From Pseudomonas lactis (lineage in GTDB: Bacteria; Pseudomonadota; Gammaproteobacteria; Pseudomonadales; Pseudomonadaceae): a stretch of DNA of 64,000 bases. Shown here piece by piece: positions 41,862 to 51,261 of the stretch. Location of the stretch: positions 186,001 to 250,000 of the forward strand of contig NZ_JYLO01000012.1 of the NCBI RefSeq assembly GCF_001439845.1, read 5' to 3'. The notes under the pieces are model-generated. The model did not search any database. It saw nothing but the letters and a program-made list of their open reading frames with translations, and was not told where the DNA came from. Position numbers and translations under genes: made by a program. Position 1 is the stretch's first letter, and every line of letters starts with the position of its first letter.

Positions 41862-43556
41862 ATGATGCTCAAGGATCCGTCCAGCAAATATCGCCATTTT
41901 AATACCGTGGACCTGCCCGATCGCCAATGGCCCGGCAACGTGCAGGCGCTAGCTCCCACTTGGTGCAGCGTTGATATGCGCGACGGTAACCAAGCCTTGA
42001 TTGAACCGATGAATGCCGAGCGCAAACGCCGTTTTTTTGATTTGCTGGTCAAGGTGGGCTTTAAGGAAATTGAGGTGGGTTTTCCCGCCGCTTCCCAGAC
42101 CGATTTTGACTATGTGCGTGAGCTGATCGACAGCGGCTCGATTCCTGACGATGTCACGATTCAAGTGATGACGCAGGCGCGCAATCATCTGATCGAGCGC
42201 ACCTTCGAGGCGCTGAAGGGGGCTCCACGGGCGATTGTGCATGTATACAACGCCACCGCTCCGGTGTTTCGCGATGTTGTCTTTGGTGTGGATCGTGCCG
42301 GCTGTATCGAGATTGCCACCCAAGCGACGCGCGAGATCAAGCGCCACATGGACAACAATCCCGGTACGCAATGGACATTCCAGTATTCCCCGGAAACCTT
42401 TTGCTTCACCGAGCTGGAGTTTGCGCTGGAGGTCTGTGAGGCGGTGACGGACGCGTTCGGGCCGACCCCGTCCAACAAAATGATCCTGAACCTGCCGACA
42501 ACGGTGGAAGTCTCCACCGCAAATGTGTTTGCCGACCAGATTGAATGGTTCTGTCGGCATTTCAGCCGCCGTGACAGCGTGGTCATCAGCGTCCATCCCC
42601 ATAACGATCGTGGCACCGGCGTTGCTACGGCGGAGCAGGCATGCCTGGCAGGCGCTGAGCGTGTCGAGGGCACGTTGTTCGGCAACGGTGAGCGAACCGG
42701 TAATGTGGATATCCTGACGCTGGCTATGAACCTCTACACCAGTGGCATTGATCCTCGGCTGGATTTCTCGGACATCATTCATGTCCAGCGTGAGGTGGAG
42801 TTCTGCAATCAGTTGCCGACCCATCCTCGCCACCCATACGCCGGTGAGTTGGTGTTCACGGCTTTCTCCGGTTCGCACCAGGACGCGATCAAGAAAGGCT
42901 TTGCGGCACGCCAAGCCAACCCGAACGGAATATGGGAAGTACCGTACCTGCCAATCGATCCCGCCGATATGGGCCGCAGCTATGAAGCGGTGATCCGCGT
43001 CAACAGTCAGTCGGGCAAAGGTGGCGTGGCGTATTTGCTGGAGCAGCATGGCATCGTGATGCCGCGTCGCTTGCAGATGGAATTCAGCAGCCTGGTCCAA
43101 CAGGAAGCGGATGGCTCCGGCCAAGAAATCAGTGGGGAAATGATCCTTGCCTGCTTTACCCGGCATTACCTGGAACAGGGCAAGCCTTACGCGTTGCGGA
43201 TGCCAAAACTGGTCAGCGAGGGGGATGTGACCTATCTGGAAGCCGCGCTTGAACACGGTGCGCAGCACATCGACCTGAATGGCGAGGGCAACGGCCCACT
43301 GGCGGCGCTTGTCGATGCCTTTGCCCAGCGCGGCATTCACTTCGATATCGCTGATTACCACGAGCATGCCACCCGCGACGGGGCCCAGGCTGAAGCACTG
43401 GCCTATGTGGAAATTCGCGTGGGCAACCAGTTGCTGTTCGGTGCCGCCCGCGACGGTAGCAGCTTGCTGGCTTCCCTCAATGCGGTGACCAGTGCCGTCA
43501 ACCGCGCATCGCGCCTGGGCCTGCTCAGCGTGGCGAGCATCGCGGTGCCTTCCTGA
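41862..43556 (+). CDS. leuA: 2-isopropylmalate synthase (second-copy type)
   Basis: A 564-residue protein with the LeuA type 2 layout: DMRDGNQALIEPMN near residue 27, catalytic barrel with SVHPHNDRGTGVA (metal-binding His pair) near 244, GNGERTGNVD near 274, and a C-terminal LeuA dimer/allosteric domain ending at IAVPS. It condenses acetyl-CoA with 2-oxoisovalerate (or other 2-oxo acids) in leucine formation. Pseudomonas already has a core leuA, so an extra copy on an island beside an aliphatic-amino-acid halogenase operon may supply leucine or a chain-extended analogue and may escape feedback inhibition. Neither is shown by the sequence. The AraC gene starts 1 nt after its stop. Confidence 0.88.
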   Translation: MMLKDPSSKYRHFNTVDLPDRQWPGNVQALAPTWCSVDMRDGNQALIEPMNAERKRRFFDLLVKVGFKEIEVGFPAASQTDFDYVRELIDSGSIPDDVTIQVMTQARNHLIERTFEALKGAPRAIVHVYNATAPVFRDVVFGVDRAGCIEIATQATREIKRHMDNNPGTQWTFQYSPETFCFTELEFALEVCEAVTDAFGPTPSNKMILNLPTTVEVSTANVFADQIEWFCRHFSRRDSVVISVHPHNDRGTGVATAEQACLAGAERVEGTLFGNGERTGNVDILTLAMNLYTSGIDPRLDFSDIIHVQREVEFCNQLPTHPRHPYAGELVFTAFSGSHQDAIKKGFAARQANPNGIWEVPYLPIDPADMGRSYEAVIRVNSQSGKGGVAYLLEQHGIVMPRRLQMEFSSLVQQEADGSGQEISGEMILACFTRHYLEQGKPYALRMPKLVSEGDVTYLEAALEHGAQHIDLNGEGNGPLAALVDAFAQRGIHFDIADYHEHATRDGAQAEALAYVEIRVGNQLLFGAARDGSSLLASLNAVTSAVNRASRLGLLSVASIAVPS

Positions 43557-43557
43557 G

Positions 43558-44298
43558 ATGATGACGCACACCGCATTGGCGGCGCTCGCCGGTAACTATG
43601 GCCATGGCGACATAGTGGCTTCGCATCGGCATGAAGAAGGTCAACTGGTTTATGCCATTAACGGTGTGATGCTGGTATCGGTCGTTGGGACCACTTGGGT
43701 GGTGCCTTCCGGGCATGCGCTCTGGGTCCCTTCGGGGGCGGAGCACCAAATCCGCATGACCGGCGAGGTGCGCATGCGCACCCTGTTGATCTCGCCGGGC
43801 GCACACCGGGCGTTGACGGAGGAATGCCACGTTCTCAAGGTTTCGCCGTTGCTGCGGGAATTGATCATCGCCGCGGCCGATGAACATGACACTGAACCCG
43901 CCCTGTTGCGCCATGTGCAGATTGTCGATCTGATTTTCTCTGAACTCGACATTGCGCAGAGGGTGCCGGCGCATGTGCCGATCCCTGATGAGCCAAGGCT
44001 TAAGTCGCTGTGTGCCGACTTTATCGACAACCCGTCACAGGAGTCGAAACTGGAGAGTTGGGCGGTGCAACTCAATATGAGTTCGCGCACCCTGGCGCGG
44101 CTGTTCCAGAAAGAGTTGGGCATGAGTTACGGGGAGTGGCGCAAGCGCACTCGGCTGCTACTCAGCATGCAACGGCTGGCCTGCGGCGTATCGATCCTGG
44201 AAGTGGCATTGGAGCACGGCTACCAGAGCCCAAGTGCGTTTACTGCAATGTTCAAACGCACAATGGGCTACACCCCGAGCAACTGCCGCCTGGTCTGA
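43558..44298 (+). CDS. AraC-family regulator with N-terminal cupin
   Basis: A 246-residue protein starting at the ATG one base after the leuA stop, so the two are coupled. Residues 1-90 form a cupin-like ligand domain (HRHEEGQLVYAINGVMLV... WVPSGAEHQIRM). The C-terminus has two helix-turn-helix motifs (WAVQLNMSSRTLARLFQKEL and VALEHGYQSPSAFTAMFKR). Members of this subfamily often control a neighbouring efflux pump. It lies upstream of the OMF/EmrA/EmrB genes on the same strand with a 212-nt gap, so it probably regulates the pump, leuA or both. The inducer is unknown. Confidence 0.85.
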   Translation: MMTHTALAALAGNYGHGDIVASHRHEEGQLVYAINGVMLVSVVGTTWVVPSGHALWVPSGAEHQIRMTGEVRMRTLLISPGAHRALTEECHVLKVSPLLRELIIAAADEHDTEPALLRHVQIVDLIFSELDIAQRVPAHVPIPDEPRLKSLCADFIDNPSQESKLESWAVQLNMSSRTLARLFQKELGMSYGEWRKRTRLLLSMQRLACGVSILEVALEHGYQSPSAFTAMFKRTMGYTPSNCRLV

Positions 44299-44510
44299 TA
44301 CGCCCCGGCGAGCGCGCGACCCCCAAGCGTACATGGCCCCGCCTCCAGGCAGGGCCATGTATTTGCGCGTGCCCGGCCCGTGGACGCCTGCGATAAGGCG
44401 GTCTACAGGCACATTGTCCAAATCGAAACGATGGTTGTCTGGAACTCGGGAGATGTGCGGCCCGGTGCTCTCTTAACCTGCGCTTCTACTTGGCATTCTG
44501 GGTTTTTACG

Positions 44511-46007
44511 ATGGGTTCGCCTTTTTTATATGCACGGCATGGTCGTCTTTCGCTCCTGAGTGTGGCGGTCGTCTTGCTGGCGGGTTGTTCCTCCTGGGTT
44601 GCCCACACACCCGCGCAGCCACACCCGGAGCGCATTAATGCCCTAAGTCACCTTCCGCAAGGGGTTTCGGCCCAAGCGTTACCCGACCATTGGTGGCAGT
44701 TGTATAACGATCCGAAACTTGACGCGCTGGTGCAGCAGGCATTGATGCATAACCGCGACCTGGCCGCAGCCCAGTCCCATGTGCAGGCGATGTTGGCCGG
44801 GATCATGCAGGCCGATGCCGAGCGCTGGCCGTCGACCCAGCCGTCACTGGGCGCCGAGTACGGCAAGACAGCCGATGATCAGACCCTGGCCAAAGCCACC
44901 GATAGCCATGCGCCGTCCCAGTGGGCGTTCAACCCAGGCTTCGAGCTGGCTTATCAAGTGGATGTCTGGGGCCAGGTCCAGCGCAGTATCGAGCGGGCTC
45001 AGGTCCAGGCGGCCGCGGCGCAGGACGCCGAAGACTTGTTGCGCATCACGGTGGTGGCGCAAACCACCCGCGCCTATGTCAATGCCTGCGCCCTAGGGGC
45101 ACGTGCCAAGGTGCAACGCCATTCGCTGGAAGTGGTCGGGCACAGCCTGGCATTGACCGATCGGCAGCGCCAGGCCGGCGTGGTGACGGATCTCGAATAC
45201 ACCCGTATGCAGGCGTTGCAGGGTGAAACCCTGGCATTGCTGCCGATGTTGGAAGCACGCCGGCAAGCTGCCCTGTACGAGCTGGCGATGCTGACCGGCG
45301 TGGCCGACCTGAAACAAGGCACTAGCGCGGCGACCTGTGAGGTCGTGCCGCAACTTAATGCCGAGCTGCCGGTGGGCGATGGCTGGCAATTACTGGCGCG
45401 CCGCCCCGATATCCGTCAGGCCGAGCGAGCACTACAAGCGGCCACGCTGCAAGTGGATATCGTCCAGGCCGACCTGTATCCGAAGGTGACCTTTGGCGCT
45501 TCAGTGTCCTCATCCGCCAACAAACCCCATGAGCTGGGAGACAGTAGCGCGGTGATGTTTGGCGTCGGCCCGCTGATTACCTGGCAATTCCCCAACTGGC
45601 GTGCCAATCGCGCGCGGGTCAACCAGGCCAGGGCGTTGGAGCGGGTGGAAGTGGCGCAATTCGAGGCCAGTGTACTCAAGGCCCTCAAGGAGGTACGCCA
45701 GGCTCTCGCGCTATACGACGGCGAACGCCGGCGCCACGCCGCGTTGAGCCAGGCCCTGGACAGCAGTCGTCAAGCCTACAAGTTGGCCCAGTTCAATTAC
45801 GACGCCGGGTCTATCGACTTTCTCGACGTGCTGGACAGCGAGCGTGAGCTGATCCGCCTGCAGGCCACGCTCGCCGATGCTGATGGCCAGCTATTGCAGC
45901 GCCAGATCAGCCTGTTTCGCACGCTTGGCGGCGGTTGGCAGTCTTCTGCCCCCGCGACCGCTGCCCTCAGCCGCACTTCCGTCAATTTTTCCGGTACCCA
46001 GCCATGA
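44511..46007 (+). CDS. Outer-membrane efflux lipoprotein (NodT/OprM-like)
   Basis: A 498-residue outer-membrane factor. The N-terminus is a lipoprotein signal (VAVVLLAGCSS; the Cys of LAGC is the lipid anchor). The body shows the two repeated OEP halves with long amphipathic helices, including the typical ARRPDIRQAERALQAA stretch near residue 300. I chose the ATG at 44511 over a TTG 21 nt upstream. It forms the outer-membrane channel for the EmrA/EmrB-type pump encoded directly downstream (4-nt overlap). The likely cargo, given the surroundings, is a product of this biosynthetic region or a toxic intermediate. Confidence 0.88.
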   Translation: MGSPFLYARHGRLSLLSVAVVLLAGCSSWVAHTPAQPHPERINALSHLPQGVSAQALPDHWWQLYNDPKLDALVQQALMHNRDLAAAQSHVQAMLAGIMQADAERWPSTQPSLGAEYGKTADDQTLAKATDSHAPSQWAFNPGFELAYQVDVWGQVQRSIERAQVQAAAAQDAEDLLRITVVAQTTRAYVNACALGARAKVQRHSLEVVGHSLALTDRQRQAGVVTDLEYTRMQALQGETLALLPMLEARRQAALYELAMLTGVADLKQGTSAATCEVVPQLNAELPVGDGWQLLARRPDIRQAERALQAATLQVDIVQADLYPKVTFGASVSSSANKPHELGDSSAVMFGVGPLITWQFPNWRANRARVNQARALERVEVAQFEASVLKALKEVRQALALYDGERRRHAALSQALDSSRQAYKLAQFNYDAGSIDFLDVLDSERELIRLQATLADADGQLLQRQISLFRTLGGGWQSSAPATAALSRTSVNFSGTQP

Positions 46008-47176
46008 ATATCGCTGTCGATGAAAAAATCGCTGTCCAGGACGAGCAAGAGAAGGTGGTCGAGCAGCTCATGCATGCGCGCAAGCAACGCCGCAAACGCA
46101 ACCTTATCCTGCTGGGAGGCGTTGTGCTGTCGATCGCGGCGGTGGCGTTCGGGGTGTATTGGATGACGGTTGGACGTTACCTGGAACAGACCGATGATGC
46201 CTATGTGCGTGCCGACTGGATTCCCATCAGCCCGAAGGTCTCCGGGTATGTGGCCCAGGTGCTGGTGGAGGATGACCAGCCCGTCAAGGCCGGGGATGTG
46301 CTGGTGCGCATCGAGGACCGCGATTACCAGGCGCGGCTGGCGCAGGCGCGTGCGCAATTGGCGGAAACCCAGGCCTCGGTCGCGGCCCAACAGGCCAACC
46401 TGCAAGTGACCGACAGCCTGATCGCTCAGCAAAAGGCCGGGGTAAACCAGGCTGAGGCCCACACCCGCAGCGTCGCGGCCGAGTTGCGCCGCGCGAGCCT
46501 TGACCAACGCCGCTACCAGGGCCTGGTGCGCGAACACGCCGCCAGTGCTCAGCGTCTGGAAACGGCGGCTGCCAGCTACACCCAGGCCAACGCCGCGGTG
46601 GAAATCGCCAAGGCGATGCAGCGTCAACAGGAAACCCGGTTGACCGTCGCCATTACCCGGCGCCAACTGGCCGAAGCCTCGCTCCAACAACAGGTTGCCC
46701 GGCGCAGCCAAGCCGAGGCGCAGTTGAGCCTTGCGTCTCATGCGCTGGAAGACACCTTGATCCGCTCACCCATCGACGGGGTCGTGGGGCAGCGCAAAGT
46801 GCGTACTCGCCAATACGTCGCGCCGGGCTTGCCGTTGCTGGCGGTGGTGCCCCTGCAGCAGGCCTATGTGGTGGCCAACTACAAGGAAACCCAGTTGCGC
46901 GACATGCGCGCCGGTCAACCGGTGGATATCAGCGTGGACAGCTATTCGGGACGCAAGCTCAAGGGCCATGTGGTGAGCTTTTCGCCAGGTTCCGGGGCCG
47001 TGTTCGCGCTGTTGCCGTCGGATAACGCCACCGGCAACTTCACCAAGATCGTGCAGCGCTTCCCAGTGAAGATCGTCATCGATGAGCATGACGAGGGCGG
47101 GCCTATTTTGCCTGGCATGTCGGTGATCACCACCGTTGACACCCGGTCCGGCACCCAGGGCGTGACGCATGACTGA
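46004..47176 (+). CDS. EmrA/HlyD-type periplasmic adaptor
   Basis: A 390-residue membrane fusion protein. After a charged N-terminus (MNIAVDEKIAVQDEQE) comes one membrane segment (NLILLGGVVLSIAAVAFGVYW, about 37-57), then a biotinyl-lipoyl-like domain (YVRADWIPISPKVSGYV), a long coiled-coil hairpin and the barrel with SPIDGVVGQRKV. This is the EmrA layout. The ATG overlaps the previous stop, and its own end overlaps the transporter gene by 8 nt. It bridges the inner-membrane MFS pump and the outer-membrane channel. Confidence 0.9.
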   Translation: MNIAVDEKIAVQDEQEKVVEQLMHARKQRRKRNLILLGGVVLSIAAVAFGVYWMTVGRYLEQTDDAYVRADWIPISPKVSGYVAQVLVEDDQPVKAGDVLVRIEDRDYQARLAQARAQLAETQASVAAQQANLQVTDSLIAQQKAGVNQAEAHTRSVAAELRRASLDQRRYQGLVREHAASAQRLETAAASYTQANAAVEIAKAMQRQQETRLTVAITRRQLAEASLQQQVARRSQAEAQLSLASHALEDTLIRSPIDGVVGQRKVRTRQYVAPGLPLLAVVPLQQAYVVANYKETQLRDMRAGQPVDISVDSYSGRKLKGHVVSFSPGSGAVFALLPSDNATGNFTKIVQRFPVKIVIDEHDEGGPILPGMSVITTVDTRSGTQGVTHD

Positions 47177-48713
47177 GGCCGTTGAAAAAACCGTCTCCTT
47201 TCGCGCCTGGGTGGCGGTGATCGGCGGGCTGTTCGGTTGTTTCATGGCCGGTATGAACGTGCATGTGACCAGCGCCGCGCTGCCTGAAATCGAGGGTTCC
47301 CTGGGGGCGACCTTCGAGGAGGGCTCGTGGATTTCCACGGCTTACCTGGTTGCGGAAATCGTGATGATTCCGCTGACGGCCTGGTTGGTCCAGGTGTTCT
47401 CGCTGCGGCGAGTGATGCTGGTGGGGTCGTTTGTGTTCCTGGTGGCGTCCATTGCCTGCTCCTGGGCGCCCAACCTGGAAGTGATGATCATCATTCGAGT
47501 GATCCAGGGGGCCGCCGGCGCGGTGCTGATCCCCTTGTCATTCCAGTTGATCATCACCGAGCTCCCACCCAGCAAGATCGCGATGGGCATGGCTTTGTTC
47601 GCCTTGTCCAACAGCGTTGCCCAGGCCGCCGGGCCATCCATTGGTGGCTGGTTGACCGATGCTTATTCGTGGCGCTGGATTTTTTACCTGCAACTGGCGC
47701 CGGGCATTCTCTTGTTGCTGGCGGTGGCATGGTCCATCGATGCCAAGCCCATGCAGTTGAGCCTGCTCAAACGCGGTGACTGGGGCGGCATCCTCGCCAT
47801 GATCGTCGGCCTGGGAGGCTTGCAGATCGTGCTGGAGGAAGGTGGGCGCAAGGACTGGTTCGGCTCCGATTTCATTGTGTGGATGTCGCTGATCGCCGGG
47901 CTCGCCCTGGTGTACTTCGTGCTGTCGCAGTTGTACGGCAGCCGCTCCTTCATCAACCTGCGCCTGCTCAAGAGCTACAACTTCGGAGTGGCCAGTGCGG
48001 CGATGTTCATTTTCGGCGGGGCTACCTTCGGCCTGGTGTTCCTGGTGCCCAATTACCTTTCCCAACTGCAGGGGTACAACGCCCGGGAAATCGGCATCAG
48101 TCTGATTGCCTACGGTATGGTGCAATTGGTACTGGCACCGTTCATGCCGCGCCTAATGAAGTGGCTCAACCCGAAACTGATGGTCGCCAGCGGCTTTTTC
48201 ATCATGGCCCTGGGTTGCTACCTCGGCGCGCACCTGGACGTCGATAGCGCCGCCAACGTAATCATTCCTTCCACCGTGGTACGGGGGATCGGACAGCCGT
48301 TGATCATGGTGGCGCTTTCTGTTCTGGCGGTTTCCGGGCTGGCCAAAGATGAAGCCGGTTCCGCATCCGCGTTGTTTTCCATGCTGCGCAACCTTGGCGG
48401 GGCCGTGGGTACCGCAGGGCTGACGCAAATCGTCGCGATGCGCGAGCGCTTTCACTCAGAGCGGGTGGGAGAGTCGATCACGCTGTTTTCCCCGTCGCTG
48501 CAGGAGCGGCTGCGCGACAGCATGGCAGACAGCGAAGATTTCATATTCAACCAATTGCTGCCTGCCCAGCAGCAGCTCATCGAGGGTCTGATCCACACCG
48601 TGCGTCGCGAGGCGTATCTGATGGCCTACAGCGATGCGTTCTATGTGTCCTGTATTGCCTTGATCTTGTGCGGTGTGGCGGCGCTCGCATTACGGCAACA
48701 CGTAAAGAGTTGA
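47169..48713 (+). CDS. EmrB/DHA2-family MFS drug exporter
   Basis: A 514-residue inner-membrane protein with 14 hydrophobic segments, as in the DHA2 family. It carries the family motifs: WISTAYLVAEIVMIPLTAWL in the first helices, GAAGAVLIPLSFQLI, and GPSIGGWLTDAYSWRWIF (motif C and following loop) near 155-175. It uses proton antiport to drive a tripartite pump with the two preceding gene products. The 8-nt overlap with the adaptor gene supports one operon. It may export the cluster product, or protect against it; specificity cannot be predicted. Confidence 0.9.
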   Translation: MTEAVEKTVSFRAWVAVIGGLFGCFMAGMNVHVTSAALPEIEGSLGATFEEGSWISTAYLVAEIVMIPLTAWLVQVFSLRRVMLVGSFVFLVASIACSWAPNLEVMIIIRVIQGAAGAVLIPLSFQLIITELPPSKIAMGMALFALSNSVAQAAGPSIGGWLTDAYSWRWIFYLQLAPGILLLLAVAWSIDAKPMQLSLLKRGDWGGILAMIVGLGGLQIVLEEGGRKDWFGSDFIVWMSLIAGLALVYFVLSQLYGSRSFINLRLLKSYNFGVASAAMFIFGGATFGLVFLVPNYLSQLQGYNAREIGISLIAYGMVQLVLAPFMPRLMKWLNPKLMVASGFFIMALGCYLGAHLDVDSAANVIIPSTVVRGIGQPLIMVALSVLAVSGLAKDEAGSASALFSMLRNLGGAVGTAGLTQIVAMRERFHSERVGESITLFSPSLQERLRDSMADSEDFIFNQLLPAQQQLIEGLIHTVRREAYLMAYSDAFYVSCIALILCGVAALALRQHVKS

Positions 48714-49173
48714 CCAAATTCTGTCCGCCAGCAATGAGCGGGTCTTTGTCAATGAGCAAGAGGGAACTTGAATGGTAAAAAGGCGCATGGCCTCTTCATA
48801 GATTGATTGATTGCTAACTTAGCAATGACATATAGGTGGTTTGCACTCCGGAAAGGGGTGTCGGCCAACCATTGCCTGACGAAGTTGATGTTATTAACTT
48901 CGGTCGGGCTTCTGTTGTTTGCGTATTTATAGCTCCGAAATAAATTGTATTAATTTTCAACAAAGCACTTGCCGAGTGTCATGAACTTCCTCTAAGTTTT
49001 GTCTTGCTTTGGCGGTTTGGAGTTCGCGCTAACGAAGCATGAGATTATAACTAACTTGAATAAGACTGAAGTGCTGGCCGGCAATGGCGAGATAGGCCTG
49101 CTATGCCTGGAAAAAGATAGCCAGGTAAGTCTCGCGTGGCCAGACCTGACTAACGCCTGATAAGGAGCGCAAC
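48714..49173. other. Regulatory region upstream of the diazeniumdiolate signal operon
   Basis: A 460-nt gap without a gene. It is AT-rich and holds a weak hairpin (cgaagtt/aacttcg arms at 48880-48886 and 48896-48902). The ribosome site AAGGAG lies just before the 49174 ATG. The promoter of the signal operon must be here, but I could not pick one with confidence, nor a terminator for the pump operon. Confidence 0.45.
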
Positions 49174-49950
49174 ATGGAAGATAAAAAGTCGCTATTGAGC
49201 GCAAAGAAATTAGAACTGGGCAACCATCAGATCTTTGCTGAAATCAATTCCTTGCCGGTGCTGCGTGCCTTTATGGAAACCCATGTATTCGCGGTGTGGG
49301 ATTTCATGTCTCTGGCCAAGCGCCTGCAACAGGACCTGACCTGTACTCGCCTGCCTTGGCTGCCGCCGTTGGACCCGGCGGCAGCGCACCTTATCAATGA
49401 GATCATCCTGGGCGAGGAGTCTGACCAGAATCTGCAAGGCGGGCATTACAGCCACTTCGAACTTTAACTGCACGCTATGCGGGAAGTGGGCGCCAGCACT
49501 GACAAGATCGAACATTTTGTCAAACTGATGCGCGACGGCGTCGACCTGCAAACGGCTCTTACGCGTTGCGGCGCTGGCCTGGCAGCCTCTGCCTTCGTCA
49601 CCGACACCATCGAAACCGCTATCAACGCCCCCACCCACAGTGTTGCCGCCGCCTTCCTGCATGGCCGTGAAAGCGTCATCCCCGAGATGTTCCAGCGAAT
49701 CCTTGATGATTGGGACATCACCGCCGACGACGCCCCCACCTTTCGCTATTACCTGCAACGTCACATCGAAGTCGACTCGGAAGACCACGGCCCAGCGGCG
49801 GAAAGCCTGTTGGCGCGACTGGTCAATGGCGATGCCCAGCGTCAGGACGAAGTCTACGTGTCCGCGATTGCTGCAGTGCGAAGCCGTTTGGCCTTGTGGG
49901 ACAACTTGCGTTTGTCCATGCGCGAAACTGTCAGTGAGTGCGTAGCATGA
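49174..49950 (+). pseudogene. mgoB: DUF3050 haem-oxygenase-like protein interrupted by one in-frame stop (mgoB/pvfA-type)
   Basis: The frame from ATG 49174 encodes a DUF3050 protein (haem-oxygenase-like fold; VLRAFMETHVFAVWDFMSL and GEESDQ are typical). It stops at TAA (49465-49467, codon 98) right after HYSHFEL. The same frame, without any shift, continues with LHAMREVGAST and the whole remaining domain to the stop at 49948-49950. The family normally has an aromatic residue at this place (HFELY-like), so a single TAC/TAT to TAA change explains it. The gene starts the ham/mgo/pvf-type operon, and its end overlaps the cupin start (ATGA). Either this is a real nonsense mutation that disables signal synthesis, or a sequencing error. 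Confidence 0.85.
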
Positions 49951-50294
49951 ACTTCGAAGTCATCGAGGCTGAACAGGCCCAGTGGTTTGAGGTGACGTCG
50001 GAGCGCGACATTACCCTGACGGTATTCAAGGACACACTGGACCCTGTGACGAAAACCGGTGTTCGTACGCGGTTGGTACGTTTCCATCCTGGGGGCGGCA
50101 CGCGTGAAATCTACACCCATGATTATCACGAAGAAGTGTATTTGATTGAGGGCGACCAGACCGAGTTGGCAAGTAAGGATCGTCCCGAGAAGACCTATCG
50201 CGACGGTAGTTACTTCTTCAGGGCGGCGCACACCGAGCACGGACCGTTTAATTCAAAGGACGGATGCCTGTTGTTTGAAGTGCATTACTACTGA
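49947..50294 (+). CDS. Cupin-domain protein of the signal operon (HamB-like)
   Basis: A 115-residue single-domain cupin: FHPGGGTREIYTHDYHEEVYLIEGD carries the His/Glu metal ligands of cupin motif 1, and DGSYFFRAAHTEHGPF motif 2. The ATG overlaps the DUF3050 stop. A small cupin is part of the ham (fragin/valdiazen) cluster of Burkholderia, where it is thought to take part in N-N bond formation; four-gene mgo/pvf operons are often described without it. Position between the DUF3050 and N-oxygenase genes supports the same role here. The metal and reaction are inferred from family knowledge. Confidence 0.85.
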   Translation: MNFEVIEAEQAQWFEVTSERDITLTVFKDTLDPVTKTGVRTRLVRFHPGGGTREIYTHDYHEEVYLIEGDQTELASKDRPEKTYRDGSYFFRAAHTEHGPFNSKDGCLLFEVHYY

Positions 50295-50319
50295 TCGTCA
50301 TGAACAAAGGGAACGATTC

Positions 50320-51249
50320 ATGAGAGCTGAAGAGTACCAGTCATTTTCCGAGTCGTGGGAGGAGCGGGCGACCATTCGTACGCGGCCGAGACGACGCCTG
50401 GAAGATGATGGAAAGTTGATATTTCCGATCAGCCGCCAACCCTTGGTCATGGGCGCGACATTTATACGGGAATGCGCTCACTTGCAGCACTTTGTGCTTG
50501 CTCAAAGTTTGTACAAATTCATTAATGATGTAGTAATTTTTGAAACCGAAATTGTCGACAAGACTGCCAGGAGCATTGCGAAAGATAACTTCGCTATACG
50601 TTTTCCATTCGCCTGTCGATATGACGCGATGACCGTTGTGGTCGATGAGGACTATCACGCGCTCGTGGCGATGGACTACATGCAACAGACCATCGAGCTG
50701 ACCGGCATCGAACCGATTGCCTTGCCAACGGAAATCGAACTCAGCCGTTCGATTCCCAAGGCATTGGCCATGGCGCCCGAGCACCTCAAGGCGGCTGTCG
50801 AGTTGATCTGTGTCGCCATCGCGGAAAACACCCTGACCAACGATGTCGCGGCCTTTGCCCGCGACGACTCGGTCAAGACGTCAGTCAAAGGGCTGATGGC
50901 AGACCACCTGGCTGATGAGGGGCGACATTCGGGCTTCTGGGTCAAGTTGACACGTATCTACTGGAGCACTGCGAGCGAGGAGGACAAACGTGTGCTGGCC
51001 TCGATCATGCCGGTGTTCCTGGGTGAGTACCTGACCAACGAGATCCAGCAGGGCTTTGATTTCGCGCTGATCGAGCAACTCCAGGTAAGCCCCGGGGTCA
51101 AGGCAGCCTTGCGTCAGGAGGTCGAAGGCATGAGTTTTCCGATCACGCCGTCTCACCCGCTGGTAGGCAACATCGTCCGATTCTTCAAACACAGCGCCCT
51201 GCTCGACGCTCCCTGCATGCAGGAAGCGCTCGCCGATTATCTGCGCTAG
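50320..51249 (+). CDS. mgoC: AurF-like di-iron N-oxygenase (mgoC/pvfB/hamC-type)
   Basis: A 309-residue protein of the p-aminobenzoate N-oxygenase family. The di-iron ligands are visible as Glu/His pairs: FIRECAHLQHF near residue 47, CRYDAMTVVVDEDYHALVAMDY near 107-125, VAIAENTLTND near 168 and HLADEGRHSGFW near 195. The start is the ATG at 50320 after AAAGGGA. In the ham/mgo/pvf pathways such an enzyme oxidises the amine of a carrier-bound valine or leucine on the way to a diazeniumdiolate signal (valdiazen, leudiazen). The NRPS starts 12 nt downstream. The protein looks intact. Confidence 0.9.
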   Translation: MRAEEYQSFSESWEERATIRTRPRRRLEDDGKLIFPISRQPLVMGATFIRECAHLQHFVLAQSLYKFINDVVIFETEIVDKTARSIAKDNFAIRFPFACRYDAMTVVVDEDYHALVAMDYMQQTIELTGIEPIALPTEIELSRSIPKALAMAPEHLKAAVELICVAIAENTLTNDVAAFARDDSVKTSVKGLMADHLADEGRHSGFWVKLTRIYWSTASEEDKRVLASIMPVFLGEYLTNEIQQGFDFALIEQLQVSPGVKAALRQEVEGMSFPITPSHPLVGNIVRFFKHSALLDAPCMQEALADYLR

Positions 51250-51261
51250 AGGACAACTTCA

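Noticed and set aside
41949..43571. 540-codon minus-strand frame across leuA
   Set aside because: Antisense of a full-length LeuA; composition is typical of a shadow frame and it has no domain.
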